Positions 16,984 through 25,072 of a stretch of 64,000 nt of DNA are shown here, piece by piece. The notes beneath the pieces are model-generated. The model saw only the letters and a list, made by a program, of their open reading frames with translations. It searched no databases and was not told the DNA's origin. How positions within the stretch are numbered: position 1 is the first letter of the stretch; every line of letters starts with the position of its first letter. The stretch comes from Emcibacteraceae bacterium (GTDB taxonomy: Bacteria; Pseudomonadota; Alphaproteobacteria; Sphingomonadales; Emcibacteraceae): positions 372,001 through 436,000 of the forward strand of contig JAJFIR010000053.1 of the NCBI GenBank assembly GCA_021774795.1, given 5' to 3'. The position numbers and the translations under genes are program-made.

Positions 16984-17772
16984 TTACAGGAAATTATTCG
17001 GGAAAATCATAGAACGCCACATATGGGCTGACGGGCTATTATCATATCCGAGACCTTCTTCAGGCTGTTTAAAATGGCGGCCAATGATGTCTTCGAAATC
17101 TTCAATTTCAACACTTACATTTGGATCAAACGAATAAACATCATTGATGGTGATTTGTCGCGCCGTCATATACCATTTATGGTTTTTGGCATATGCAGCA
17201 TCATTTGCCACATAATCAGCAGGTACGAAATCTTCACCAAAATAACGAATATAAGCTTCCGGATACGCATACCCCACTTCTTCATCGGCATAAAACCGAA
17301 GTGATTGATGATATTTTATCGCCCATGTTATTTCTTCAGTGACATAGGGCGCGACAAGTTGCGAACCCCAATACCCGTGGTCGGATCTGATTAGTCCACC
17401 AACTGAAATGTCGTGAAGCAAACATGCCAATACTGTTGTTTCCGGTAAACCATTTAGTTTTGCCAACCGCGCGCTTTGAAGCATATGTTGAACTGATCCG
17501 AAACGTTTTTTATAAAATTCAATTAAGGTAGGCTTATCGGACATGCGGGGTAAACGGGGGTCATGTCCCATCATAAAAAATTTATCTCTTTTTCGACCAC
17601 GCTCGATTGGTTTTTGATCAATACCGTATGTCGTGCATAAACCAGGCTTTACAACAATAGAATCAAGTTCCTGCGCCATTGCATGTTCAAGAGCATCGGC
17701 CTTATCACCCGCTGACATGGCTGCGAATGCGGCAGCACCGCCAACAGATGCAATAAATTTTCTTCTATCCAT
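16984..17772 (-). CDS. Exported HD-domain protein 1 (candidate diiron oxygenase)
   Basis: A 262-residue protein starting MDRRKFIASVGG, a twin-arginine-like export signal followed by an Ala-rich stretch. Past it are an HD domain with His96, His120-Asp121, His132, His155 and Asp211. This H...HD...H...H...D spacing is that of the HD-domain mixed-valent diiron oxygenases (myo-inositol oxygenase, PhnZ, TmpB) rather than plain phosphohydrolases. It is the downstream member of a tandem pair; the copy at 17825 shares the signal, all ligands and the C-terminal PEEGLGYDNSP-to-PNNFL tail. MFS transporter 1 follows after eight bases. The metal assignment and substrate are inference. Confidence 0.8.
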   Translation of the reverse strand: MDRRKFIASVGGAAAFAAMSAGDKADALEHAMAQELDSIVVKPGLCTTYGIDQKPIERGRKRDKFFMMGHDPRLPRMSDKPTLIEFYKKRFGSVQHMLQSARLAKLNGLPETTVLACLLHDISVGGLIRSDHGYWGSQLVAPYVTEEITWAIKYHQSLRFYADEEVGYAYPEAYIRYFGEDFVPADYVANDAAYAKNHKWYMTARQITINDVYSFDPNVSVEIEDFEDIIGRHFKQPEEGLGYDNSPSAHMWRSMIFPNNFL

Positions 17773-17824
17773 TAAATCTTCCTATTTTCCTATAATTCTT
17801 TCTTCAATTTATCTATTATTTACT

Positions 17825-18610
17825 TTAAAGGAAATTATTTGGAAAAATAACCGTCCGCCACATATGGGCTGTGGGGCTGTTATCATATCCTAACCCTTCT
17901 TCAGGCTGCTTAAAATTACGACCTATAATATCAATGAACATGTCCAGTGAAACAACAGCATTTGGATCAAAAGAATAGACATCGTTTATGCATATTTGTC
18001 GTGCCGTCATATACCATTTATGATTTTTTGCATATTCCGCAGCCTCGTGAATATAAGGCTCGGGGCTAAAATCTTCACCAAAATATCGGATGTAGGCTTC
18101 AGGATAAGAATATCCCACTTCTTCGTCGGCAAAATACCTTAATGCCTGATGATGTCTAATCGCCCACGAGACTTCTTCGTCGACATATGGCTCTAGAAGC
18201 TGCGCGCCCCAATAACCATGATCAGACCTCATTACAGTAGCACCACCAATATCATGTAATAAACAAGCAAGGACGGTTTTTTCCGGCAGGCCTGCTTTAA
18301 GGGCTAGTGCACCACTTTGCAAAAGATGATTTGCGGGAGCAAAACGTTTTTCAAAAAATTCTATCAGAGTTGGTTTGTCGGACATAAGTGGCAGACGCGG
18401 ATCGTGTCCCATCATAAATTTTGCCCCCTCTTTTGCTTTAGGAGCGTTCATTGGTTCTTTGCCGTATGTGGTGCAGATACCGGGTCTGACAATTCGCGCG
18501 TCTAGCTCCTCTGTCATTGCATATTCAAGGGCATCGGCCTTTTCCATGGAGCTCATTGCTGCAAGTGCGCTAGCACCGCCGACCGAAGCAATAAATTTTC
18601 TTCTATCCAT
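17825..18610 (-). CDS. Exported HD-domain protein 2 (candidate diiron oxygenase)
   Basis: A 261-residue paralogue of the protein at 16984, first gene of the HD-HD-MFS unit. It also begins MDRRKFIASVGG, and carries His95, His119-Asp120, His131, His154 and Asp210 in the same positions. The two differ mainly around residues 20-65 between the signal and the HD core. An operator copy lies 34 bases upstream of the ATG, so the unit should belong to the aromatic regulon. Two near-identical exported enzymes in tandem suggest either a heterodimer or two related substrates. Phosphohydrolase activity remains the alternative. Confidence 0.8.
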   Translation of the reverse strand: MDRRKFIASVGGASALAAMSSMEKADALEYAMTEELDARIVRPGICTTYGKEPMNAPKAKEGAKFMMGHDPRLPLMSDKPTLIEFFEKRFAPANHLLQSGALALKAGLPEKTVLACLLHDIGGATVMRSDHGYWGAQLLEPYVDEEVSWAIRHHQALRYFADEEVGYSYPEAYIRYFGEDFSPEPYIHEAAEYAKNHKWYMTARQICINDVYSFDPNAVVSLDMFIDIIGRNFKQPEEGLGYDNSPTAHMWRTVIFPNNFL

Positions 18611-18644
18611 TTTAACTCCCTATATTTTTATAATCGCATTAGCT

Positions 18645-18658
18645 ATTATTATAATAAC
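18645..18658. promoter_or_regulatory. Candidate MarR operator, site 5
   Basis: ATTATTATAATAAC, one mismatch to the consensus and identical to site 4. It is 34 bases upstream of the first HD-domain gene. Confidence 0.6.
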
Positions 18659-18910
18659 AAATAAAATAATCAAATACAATATTTTTATTATTTGTAAAAA
18701 CAATAAAAATAAGACAATCAGGAAATAATATTTTCTTTTTGACCTTTAAGATTAATCATGTGAAATTTGTGTTTCAGTCATTATTACCGTTATAATACAA
18801 ATGGTTAATATATAAGGTAATTATTGGAACTTCTTCTGAGGCCTCCCGATGTAGTATGTTTCAGACAACTATTTAATTTTTAAACTGCTTGACTCACTCT
18901 TTTATTTATT

Positions 18911-18924
18911 GCTATTACAATAAC
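18911..18924. promoter_or_regulatory. Candidate MarR operator, site 6
   Basis: GCTATTACAATAAC, two mismatches to the consensus, 69 bases upstream of the LigJ-type hydratase that opens the gentisate operon. Confidence 0.5.
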
Positions 18925-18993
18925 AGTTGCCGAGTTACTCGGGCCGCAATTGATATACGGTGATATTTTAATAAGTTGAGAGAAGGATCAGGG

Positions 18994-19998
18994 ATGATTA
19001 TTGATTGTCATGCGCATGTGAGTGCACCAGCAAAACTTTGGGCATATAAAGCAACATTGCTTGCGCATCGAGGTTCGCATGGTCGCGGAAAAGTGATTAT
19101 TTCGGACGACGAATTGGTAGAAGCTCTGCACACACCGCATATGGGAAAGTTTGGCCATTTACCATACTTGAAGGAAAATGGAACGGACCGTCAATGTATC
19201 TCGCCACGTCCTTTTCAAATGATGCATTCGGAAAGCCCAGCCAAAATTGTTGACTGGCTACATGAAGAAGTGAATAATGTTATTTATCGTCAAACTCAAA
19301 TGTACCCCGATGTTTTTATCGGCGTCGCGGGTCTTCCTCAAGTAGCGGGACGGCCAATAGAAAATGTATTACCTGAATTAAATCGCTGTGTGACAGAGCT
19401 TGGTTTTAAAGGATGTCTTTTAAACCCTGATCCTTATGAAAATAGTGGAACGGAAGCACCGGGACTTGGTGATAAATATTGGTATCCGCTCTATGAAAAG
19501 CTATGTGAACTTGATGTACCCGCCCACATTCATAGCTCCGGTTCACGTTCGGAACGTACACCTTATTCACTTCATTTTATAAACGAAGAAACAATTGCTG
19601 TTCAAAGTTTGCTTAAATCTAGTGTTTTTGATGATTTCCCTGGTTTAAAAATTATTTGTTCGCACGGTGGCGGCGCTATCCCTTATCAAATGGGTAGATT
19701 TGATTCAGGTTCTATGCGCGGTAAAGGGGAGCGGTTTAGAGCAAAAATTAAAAAGCTTTATTATGATACGGTTCTTTATTCGGAAGCGGCACTTGAATTG
19801 TTGATTAAAGAACTTGGTCCAGAACGTCTCATTTTTGGTGCGGAGTGTCCGGGGGTTGGTTCCGCGCATAATCCTGATACGGGCCGGCCGTTTGACGACA
19901 TAAAGCCATATATTGACGGTTTTGACTGGGTTAGCGATGAAGACCGTCAAACCATTTATTCCGGTAACGCGATCAAGGTATTTAACTTAGATATGTAA
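18994..19998 (+). CDS. 4-Oxalomesaconate hydratase-like amidohydrolase (LigJ type)
   Basis: A 334-residue amidohydrolase-fold enzyme. Most relatives (ACMSD type) end their metal site with Asp; this one has His6-x-His8, His178 and Glu284 (in FGAECPG), the ligand set known for LigJ, which hydrates 4-oxalomesaconate to 4-carboxy-4-hydroxy-2-oxoadipate in the protocatechuate/gallate 4,5-cleavage route. The NPDP, SHGGG and FDDIKPYID segments also fit. The ATG at 18994 follows AGAAGGA at six bases; an upstream TTG start is less likely. Together with LigB-type dioxygenases and LigK-like aldolases it completes a cleavage-hydration-aldol sequence, although it is in the operon with gentisate genes. Substrate exactness is inferred. 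Confidence 0.82.
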   Translation: MIIDCHAHVSAPAKLWAYKATLLAHRGSHGRGKVIISDDELVEALHTPHMGKFGHLPYLKENGTDRQCISPRPFQMMHSESPAKIVDWLHEEVNNVIYRQTQMYPDVFIGVAGLPQVAGRPIENVLPELNRCVTELGFKGCLLNPDPYENSGTEAPGLGDKYWYPLYEKLCELDVPAHIHSSGSRSERTPYSLHFINEETIAVQSLLKSSVFDDFPGLKIICSHGGGAIPYQMGRFDSGSMRGKGERFRAKIKKLYYDTVLYSEAALELLIKELGPERLIFGAECPGVGSAHNPDTGRPFDDIKPYIDGFDWVSDEDRQTIYSGNAIKVFNLDM

Positions 19999-20025
19999 GC
20001 ATAAGCACATTTTAGGATTACAGCA

Positions 20026-21501
20026 ATGGTAGCACATAGTTTCGAAGATAAGCTGAACATGACCGCTGGCAAAGGCCACGGCATTATGACGGGCGATGAA
20101 TATATTGAAAGTTTACGTGATGGTCGTGAAGTTTGGGTAAAGGGCGAAAAAGTAGATGATGTGACAACGCATCCTGCATTTGAGCGGGTGATCAAAGAAA
20201 TGGCCCGGATTTATCAAAAACAACATGAGGCGGACACGCAAGATAAAATGTCTTTCGTAAACGAAGACGGCGTGCGTGTTTCATATAGCTATTCGCTACC
20301 AAAGACCTATGAAGATATGATGCGTCGCCGTGCAAATACAACCATTTGGGCCGAAGAAAGCCTTGGTATGTTTGGACGTTTTCCGGATTTTTGCGCGTCA
20401 ATTATTGTTGGCATGTACGATGCTCGTGACGAGCTCGCAAAATCGGACCCACGTTTTAAAACCAATATCGAGAATTATCTTAAATACGCCAGCGAGAATG
20501 ATTTATCATTATCACATGGATTGCATGATCCTGCGATGGATAAAACAAAACGCCCAAAGGAAGACCCGGATCGTTGTGTTCGTATCGTCGAAGAACGTGA
20601 AGACGGTATCGTCGTTCGTGGCGCGCGTTTCGTGACGCTTGGGCCGCTTACCGATGAAGTTGTAATCGCTCCAACGCAGTCATTGAAAGAGGACGAAGGC
20701 GAATTTGCGCTTTGGTTTGCTATGCCTGTATGTGCGCCGGGAATGAAACAAATTTGTCGTGAGCCCTACACCATAAACCGCGACCCGCGCGATCATATGT
20801 TGTCAACGCGGTTCGACGAGCAGGATGTTGTGCTTATTTTTGACGATGTTTTTGTGCCGTGGGAGCGTGTATTTCTCGCAAATGATCCGGCCGCTGCCAA
20901 TAAGTTATTTAGAACGCGGGCGATGAAATGGGCGGCGCATTGCAGTGTGCTGCAATTGATCGTGCGAATGGAACTTATGGTCGGAATTGGTCATTTGATG
21001 GCTGAAACCGAAGGTAAGGGCGCGCGTCAGCTGGTGAATATGGAAATGGGTGAGCTTGTCACCTATAAAGAAATTTTCCGCTCGATTATTACGACCGCAG
21101 AAATCGAAGGCGGTTTAACGCCGGGTGGTCACTTTGCAATTAAACCTTCACCACACTTGCGCGCTTTCATCGGTCTTATATCTGAACGTTTGGTAAGCAT
21201 TCTCGAGCATGTAACAACAAGTTCACCTTTATTTGTGCCAAGCGCGGAAGATATGGATCAAGCAGAATTAAGACCACTTATCGATCGTTACTGGGTCGGT
21301 AAAGGAGCGTCGGCAGATTACAGACAACGTTTGAGCAAGTTAACCTGGGAACTTACCGGTGACAGCTTTGGCGGCAGGCAGCAACTTTATGAAAGGCTGC
21401 ATTCGGGATCACCGGAAAATGTTATTGCCAGTGTTTATAAAATGTATGATAAAACAGCAGCAATTGGTTTTGTAAATGCTGCGCTGGATTACGAAGGTTA
21501 A
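20026..21501 (+). CDS. HpaB-type FADH2-dependent aromatic monooxygenase, copy 1
   Basis: A 491-residue oxygenase of the 4-hydroxyphenylacetate 3-hydroxylase family, which also includes halophenol 4-monooxygenases such as TftD and HadA. Family segments are GYxxSLRDGREVW near the start, KYASENDLSLSHGLHDP, RGARFVTLGPLTDE, the flavin loop region LIFDDVFVPWERVFL and TGDSFGGRQQLYERLHSG near the C-terminus. It needs reduced flavin, most likely from the reductase at 8552. It is directly followed by gentisate dioxygenase (three bases apart), so it may make gentisate or a substituted hydroquinone acid. A paralogue is at 27726. Confidence 0.92.
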   Translation: MVAHSFEDKLNMTAGKGHGIMTGDEYIESLRDGREVWVKGEKVDDVTTHPAFERVIKEMARIYQKQHEADTQDKMSFVNEDGVRVSYSYSLPKTYEDMMRRRANTTIWAEESLGMFGRFPDFCASIIVGMYDARDELAKSDPRFKTNIENYLKYASENDLSLSHGLHDPAMDKTKRPKEDPDRCVRIVEEREDGIVVRGARFVTLGPLTDEVVIAPTQSLKEDEGEFALWFAMPVCAPGMKQICREPYTINRDPRDHMLSTRFDEQDVVLIFDDVFVPWERVFLANDPAAANKLFRTRAMKWAAHCSVLQLIVRMELMVGIGHLMAETEGKGARQLVNMEMGELVTYKEIFRSIITTAEIEGGLTPGGHFAIKPSPHLRAFIGLISERLVSILEHVTTSSPLFVPSAEDMDQAELRPLIDRYWVGKGASADYRQRLSKLTWELTGDSFGGRQQLYERLHSGSPENVIASVYKMYDKTAAIGFVNAALDYEG

Positions 21502-21504
21502 GGA

Positions 21505-22551
21505 ATGGAAATGGTTGATAAGGAAAACGCTAAGAAGTTACCGGAATATAGCGACAAAATATTGGCCGACAACCTTGTTCCCTTATGGGACGTGCTCGGA
21601 AAACTTGTTACGCCGGAACCCAAAAGCCCTTGTCAGCCAACGATGTGGAAATATTCGGCCGTGAGGCCAGTTCTTCTGGAAGCAGGAAGCCTTTTAACGG
21701 CGAAAGAAGCGGAACGCCGCGTTCTTATACTTGAAAATCCTGGCATGCCCGGGGAAAGTAAAATCACTACTTCTTTGTATGCTGGTATTCAATTGATAAT
21801 GCCTGGGGAAATTGCGCCCGCTCACAAGCATTCACAGTCCGCTTTCAGATTTATTGTTGAAGGTGAAGGGGCCTATACTGCGGTTGAGGGCGAAAAATCA
21901 TACATGAGTAAAGGTGATTTAATATTAACACCTAATGGCCGGTGGCATGATCACGGAAACGAATCTGAGGAGCCGACATTTTGGCTGGATGGGCTGGATA
22001 TTCCAATAGTTCAATTTTTTGACGCGTCATTTATGGAACACCATTCAGAAGATACACACCCACACGTAATTGATGACGGCGACAGTGTTGCCCGCTACGG
22101 AAGCGGGCTTATGCCGGTTGATTTTGAACCGACTTCGTTGACATCTCCTGTGATGAAATATCCCTATAAACGTACGAAGCAGGCTTTGGATAAAATGAAA
22201 CAATCGGATGAATGGGATCCCTGTCATGGTCTCAGGTTAATGTATGTTAACCCGGTTGATGGAAAGTCGGCGATGCCAACGATGGGTGCGTTTATGCAAC
22301 TTTTACCAAAAGGCTTTGAAACGTCATCATATCGCTCGACAGACGCAATGGTATTCTCAGTAGTGGAAGGAAGTGGTAAGACGCAAATTGGTGATAAAGT
22401 TTTTGAATGGGGGCCGAATGATATATTTGTTGTTCCCAGTTGGCATCATCACCAGCATTTTGCAGATGATGAAAGTGTGCTGTTCAGCTATTCTGACCGC
22501 CCGGTTCAGCAAGCATTGGGATTATGGCGCGAAGATCGTGGAAATAGATAA
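21505..22551 (+). CDS. Gentisate 1,2-dioxygenase (bicupin)
   Basis: A 348-residue bicupin Fe(II) dioxygenase that opens gentisate to maleylpyruvate. The first cupin has the metal ligands in PAHKHSQSAFRFIVEGEG (His107, His109) with the later histidines His148/His150 in GRWHDHGNE; the second cupin (VVEGSGKTQIG, PSWHHHQHF) is retained. Length and motif order match gentisate dioxygenases. The next genes encode fumarylpyruvate hydrolase and maleylpyruvate isomerase, so the complete lower gentisate route is present. Action on a substituted (for example halogenated) gentisate is possible. Confidence 0.93.
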   Translation: MEMVDKENAKKLPEYSDKILADNLVPLWDVLGKLVTPEPKSPCQPTMWKYSAVRPVLLEAGSLLTAKEAERRVLILENPGMPGESKITTSLYAGIQLIMPGEIAPAHKHSQSAFRFIVEGEGAYTAVEGEKSYMSKGDLILTPNGRWHDHGNESEEPTFWLDGLDIPIVQFFDASFMEHHSEDTHPHVIDDGDSVARYGSGLMPVDFEPTSLTSPVMKYPYKRTKQALDKMKQSDEWDPCHGLRLMYVNPVDGKSAMPTMGAFMQLLPKGFETSSYRSTDAMVFSVVEGSGKTQIGDKVFEWGPNDIFVVPSWHHHQHFADDESVLFSYSDRPVQQALGLWREDRGNR

Positions 22552-22591
22552 GTAAAAATCGAAAAAATAAATTAATCAGGAGTTATAAGTT

Positions 22592-23278
22592 ATGGGTTTT
22601 GTTATTGATACCCCGGAAGTTGCAAGTGTTGCCGTTCATGGTAGCGAAGACCGTTTTCCCGTGCGACGCATTTTTTGTGTTGGACGAAATTATGCTGCTC
22701 ATGCCCGGGAAATGGGTCATGACCCTGATCGCGAAGTACCGTTTTATTTCACAAAACCAAGTGATGCGGTTGTTGATAACGGCGTAGATGTACCTTACCC
22801 GTCCATAACTGAAAATTTCCATTATGAAGCGGAACTTGTAGCGGCCATTGGTAAGACATGTACTAACGTAAGTGTAGAAAATGCACTTGATCATGTTTAT
22901 GGTTACGCAGTTGGTAACGACTTAACCCGTCGTGACCTTCAAGGCGATTCTAAGAAGAAAGGACGCCCTTGGGATACGGGTAAAGCATTTGATCATTCTG
23001 CGCCGTGCGCTGAAATTCATTTGACTGCTGACGTTCCTGATGTTGAGAGTGCTCGTATTTGGCTAACTGTTAATGATGAAATTAAGCAAGACAGCAATGT
23101 TAATATGTTGATCTGGTCTGTGGCGGAAGTGATTGCAAACCTTTCAACGCTCTTTACGTTAGAGCCGGGTGATCTGATTTATACAGGTACGCCAGAAGGC
23201 GTTGGTCCGGTTGTTAAAGGCGACGTGATTAAAATTGGTATTGACGGATTAACAGAATTGGAAACAAAAATTGTCTGA
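22592..23278 (+). CDS. Fumarylpyruvate hydrolase (FAH family)
   Basis: A 228-residue fumarylacetoacetate hydrolase-family enzyme that would cleave fumarylpyruvate to fumarate and pyruvate. Segments RIFCVGRNYAAHAREMG, FTKPSDAV, metal-binding HYEAELVAAIGK and the C-terminal LIYTGTPEGVGPV are typical of the NagK-like branch. AGGAG precedes the ATG. Its stop lies inside the start of the downstream isomerase gene (eight-base overlap), which implies translational coupling. It acts as the last step of the gentisate pathway here. Confidence 0.93.
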   Translation: MGFVIDTPEVASVAVHGSEDRFPVRRIFCVGRNYAAHAREMGHDPDREVPFYFTKPSDAVVDNGVDVPYPSITENFHYEAELVAAIGKTCTNVSVENALDHVYGYAVGNDLTRRDLQGDSKKKGRPWDTGKAFDHSAPCAEIHLTADVPDVESARIWLTVNDEIKQDSNVNMLIWSVAEVIANLSTLFTLEPGDLIYTGTPEGVGPVVKGDVIKIGIDGLTELETKIV

Positions 23279-23918
23279 TTTGATTTTACATGGGTTTTGG
23301 CGTAGTTCTGCATCCTACCGTGTGCGGATAGCTCTTAATTTAAAGGGTATAGATTATATTCAGCAAAATTATCTATTGGGTAAAAAAGAACATAAGTCGG
23401 AAGAGTTTCTTACTAAAAATCCACAAGGATTGGTGCCGGCACTGGAAATAGACGGCACCGTCATCACACAGTCTTTGACGATCATCGAATATCTGGATCA
23501 TCTTAAGGAAGAAAATAGATTGTTGCCGCTTGATCCGCTAGAGCGAGCAAGGGTTCAATCGATAGCCTACGCTATAGCTTGTGAAATTCATCCGTTAAAT
23601 AATCTGCGTATTTTGCAATATTTAAAAAATGACTTGGGCCATGATCAGGCCGAAGTTGACACATGGTATCGCCATTGGGTCAATGAAGAATTTACAGCAC
23701 TTGAGAAAAAGCTTTCGAGCGAAAGTGAAACTGGTGTGTTCTGTCACGGTGACGCACCAGGATTTGCCGATACGTTTCTCATCCCGCAAATATATAATGC
23801 ACAGCGTTTTGAATGTGATTTATCAGGTTTTCCAACACTGATGCGCATAAATGAGGCATGTTTAAATATGGAGGAATTTGCGGATGCAGTTCCCGAAAAT
23901 CAGCCGGATGCGCTATAG
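23271..23918 (+). CDS. Maleylpyruvate/maleylacetoacetate isomerase (zeta-class GST)
   Basis: A 215-residue glutathione S-transferase-fold isomerase that converts maleylpyruvate to fumarylpyruvate. The active-site segment SSASYRVRIALNLKG near residue 11, NPQGLVPALEIDG and ITQSLTIIEYLD are hallmarks of the zeta class. The start is a TTG at 23271 that overlaps the previous gene by eight bases. The gene order dioxygenase-hydrolase-isomerase matches known gentisate operons. Zeta GSTs can also remove halogen from alpha-halo acids, which matters given the dehalogenase-like gene that follows. Confidence 0.92.
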   Translation: MSDLILHGFWRSSASYRVRIALNLKGIDYIQQNYLLGKKEHKSEEFLTKNPQGLVPALEIDGTVITQSLTIIEYLDHLKEENRLLPLDPLERARVQSIAYAIACEIHPLNNLRILQYLKNDLGHDQAEVDTWYRHWVNEEFTALEKKLSSESETGVFCHGDAPGFADTFLIPQIYNAQRFECDLSGFPTLMRINEACLNMEEFADAVPENQPDAL

Positions 23919-23934
23919 CCGATAGGACATTACT

Positions 23935-24975
23935 ATGGGAAAAGTCGAAATTGATAAATCAAGAAGGATTGTTCGCCGTATGAACGGTAATAACCCGTTT
24001 TCGCCTTTATTCATGGAACGCATGACTCCAAAAGCAAAATGGTACTTTTTTATGCGCACCAAAGTAATGTCTGCGATGCGTGATGCAGAAGTTAACCCTC
24101 GGGCTCTTGAGACCCGTGATCAATGGGTTGATAGTGACGCTATTAAAGACCTAACCAAAGATTTGGGCGCAGATATTGTCGGTATCGCCAAATACACACC
24201 TAGTATTATGTATCAGGATGTAAAAATTAAGGATCATAAATCTGTAATTATATTCGGCATGCCGATGAAATATGACCTTATGGTTGATATTGGTGCTGAA
24301 TCGCAGGAAGAAGTCCATAGGGTCTATTTTGAACTTGATGAAATAGGCGTCCGGTTGTCACAGCGGATTGGTGCGATGGGGTTTGAAGCTCGCACGCACC
24401 CCAATGCGGGGGATTTTCCTCTTCCCGCATATGGGTATCTCGCCGGACTCGGTGAAGTAGCCAAACATGGTTGCCTCGTATCACCGGAACTAGGCAGTTC
24501 ATTCAGATTATCTGCGGTTTCAACCGATATGCCGCTTCAGGTAGACGGGCCCGAAGATTATGGCATGGATGAATTATGCACTAAATGCGGTATATGCGAA
24601 CGATTTTGCCCGGGCCAGGCCATACTGCCGGAAAAAAGGGAAGTTGCTGGTGTCACGCGGTGGCACGTGGATAGCGATAAGTGTCAGCCTTATTTCTCGC
24701 GCCTTTATGGATGTAAAATCTGCCTTTCTGTTTGTCCGTTGACGGCCCGCGCACCGGACTTGCGATCAAATTATAAAGAAATGTCAAAATCGATCAAGCA
24801 AGCCAAGAATGCGGATGGGATGATGAAAATGATCGATGATAAAGACAGTTTGAATACAGAAGGATTTGACAACATACCTTATGATCCAAATGATTTTGGC
24901 GGCAAATATATTAAAGAAGCCCGTGATACGCGCGATGATAAAGACAGTCCTATTATTTTTGATGAGCAAGAATAA
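23935..24975 (+). CDS. Reductive dehalogenase-like Fe-S protein (RdhA/QueG superfamily)
   Basis: A 346-residue protein of the corrinoid-binding epoxyqueuosine reductase/reductive dehalogenase superfamily. It has two [4Fe-4S] motifs: Cys215, 218, 221 and 225 (CTKCGICERFCP) and Cys250, 260, 263 and 267 (last three in CKICLSVCP). The segment AGLGEVAKHGCLVSPELG resembles dehalogenases more than QueG, whose equivalent is usually GLGWIGKNG. There is no Tat signal, no membrane anchor gene and no fused reductase module, so it would be a soluble cytoplasmic enzyme dependent on an outside electron donor. It is 16 bases after the isomerase in the gentisate operon, suggesting reductive removal of a ring substituent. 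Dehalogenation is inferred, not shown. Confidence 0.78.
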   Translation: MGKVEIDKSRRIVRRMNGNNPFSPLFMERMTPKAKWYFFMRTKVMSAMRDAEVNPRALETRDQWVDSDAIKDLTKDLGADIVGIAKYTPSIMYQDVKIKDHKSVIIFGMPMKYDLMVDIGAESQEEVHRVYFELDEIGVRLSQRIGAMGFEARTHPNAGDFPLPAYGYLAGLGEVAKHGCLVSPELGSSFRLSAVSTDMPLQVDGPEDYGMDELCTKCGICERFCPGQAILPEKREVAGVTRWHVDSDKCQPYFSRLYGCKICLSVCPLTARAPDLRSNYKEMSKSIKQAKNADGMMKMIDDKDSLNTEGFDNIPYDPNDFGGKYIKEARDTRDDKDSPIIFDEQE

Positions 24976-24992
24976 CCGAAAAAATTAATGTT

Positions 24993-25006
24993 ATTATTAT
25001 AATGAA
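24993..25006. promoter_or_regulatory. Weak candidate MarR operator, site 7
   Basis: ATTATTATAATGAA, three mismatches to the consensus, 66 bases before the MFS 2 gene. It is the poorest of the ten sites and is listed because of its position at the start of a unit. Confidence 0.3.
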
Positions 25007-25072
25007 TATTGGCTATCAAATTACGTAGTCATGTGTTACTTTATAACCCGTTAAGTGTGAGGGAGAGGCAAA

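Larger units (their letters stand above)
18611..18993. other. Divergent intergenic region, 383 bases, two operator copies
   Basis: This is the only gap above 300 bases in the window. It separates the HD-domain unit (leftward) from the LigJ-gentisate unit (rightward). Each end carries one copy of the palindrome (18645-18658 and 18911-18924). The middle, about 18670-18890, is very AT-rich, has no convincing open frame and no clear hairpin; I see nothing else that I can name in it. Confidence 0.7.

Noticed and set aside
18670-18890. Possible small RNA or regulator gene in the 383-base gap
   Set aside because: Only AT-rich sequence with no hairpin plus T-run and no frame with a ribosome site.
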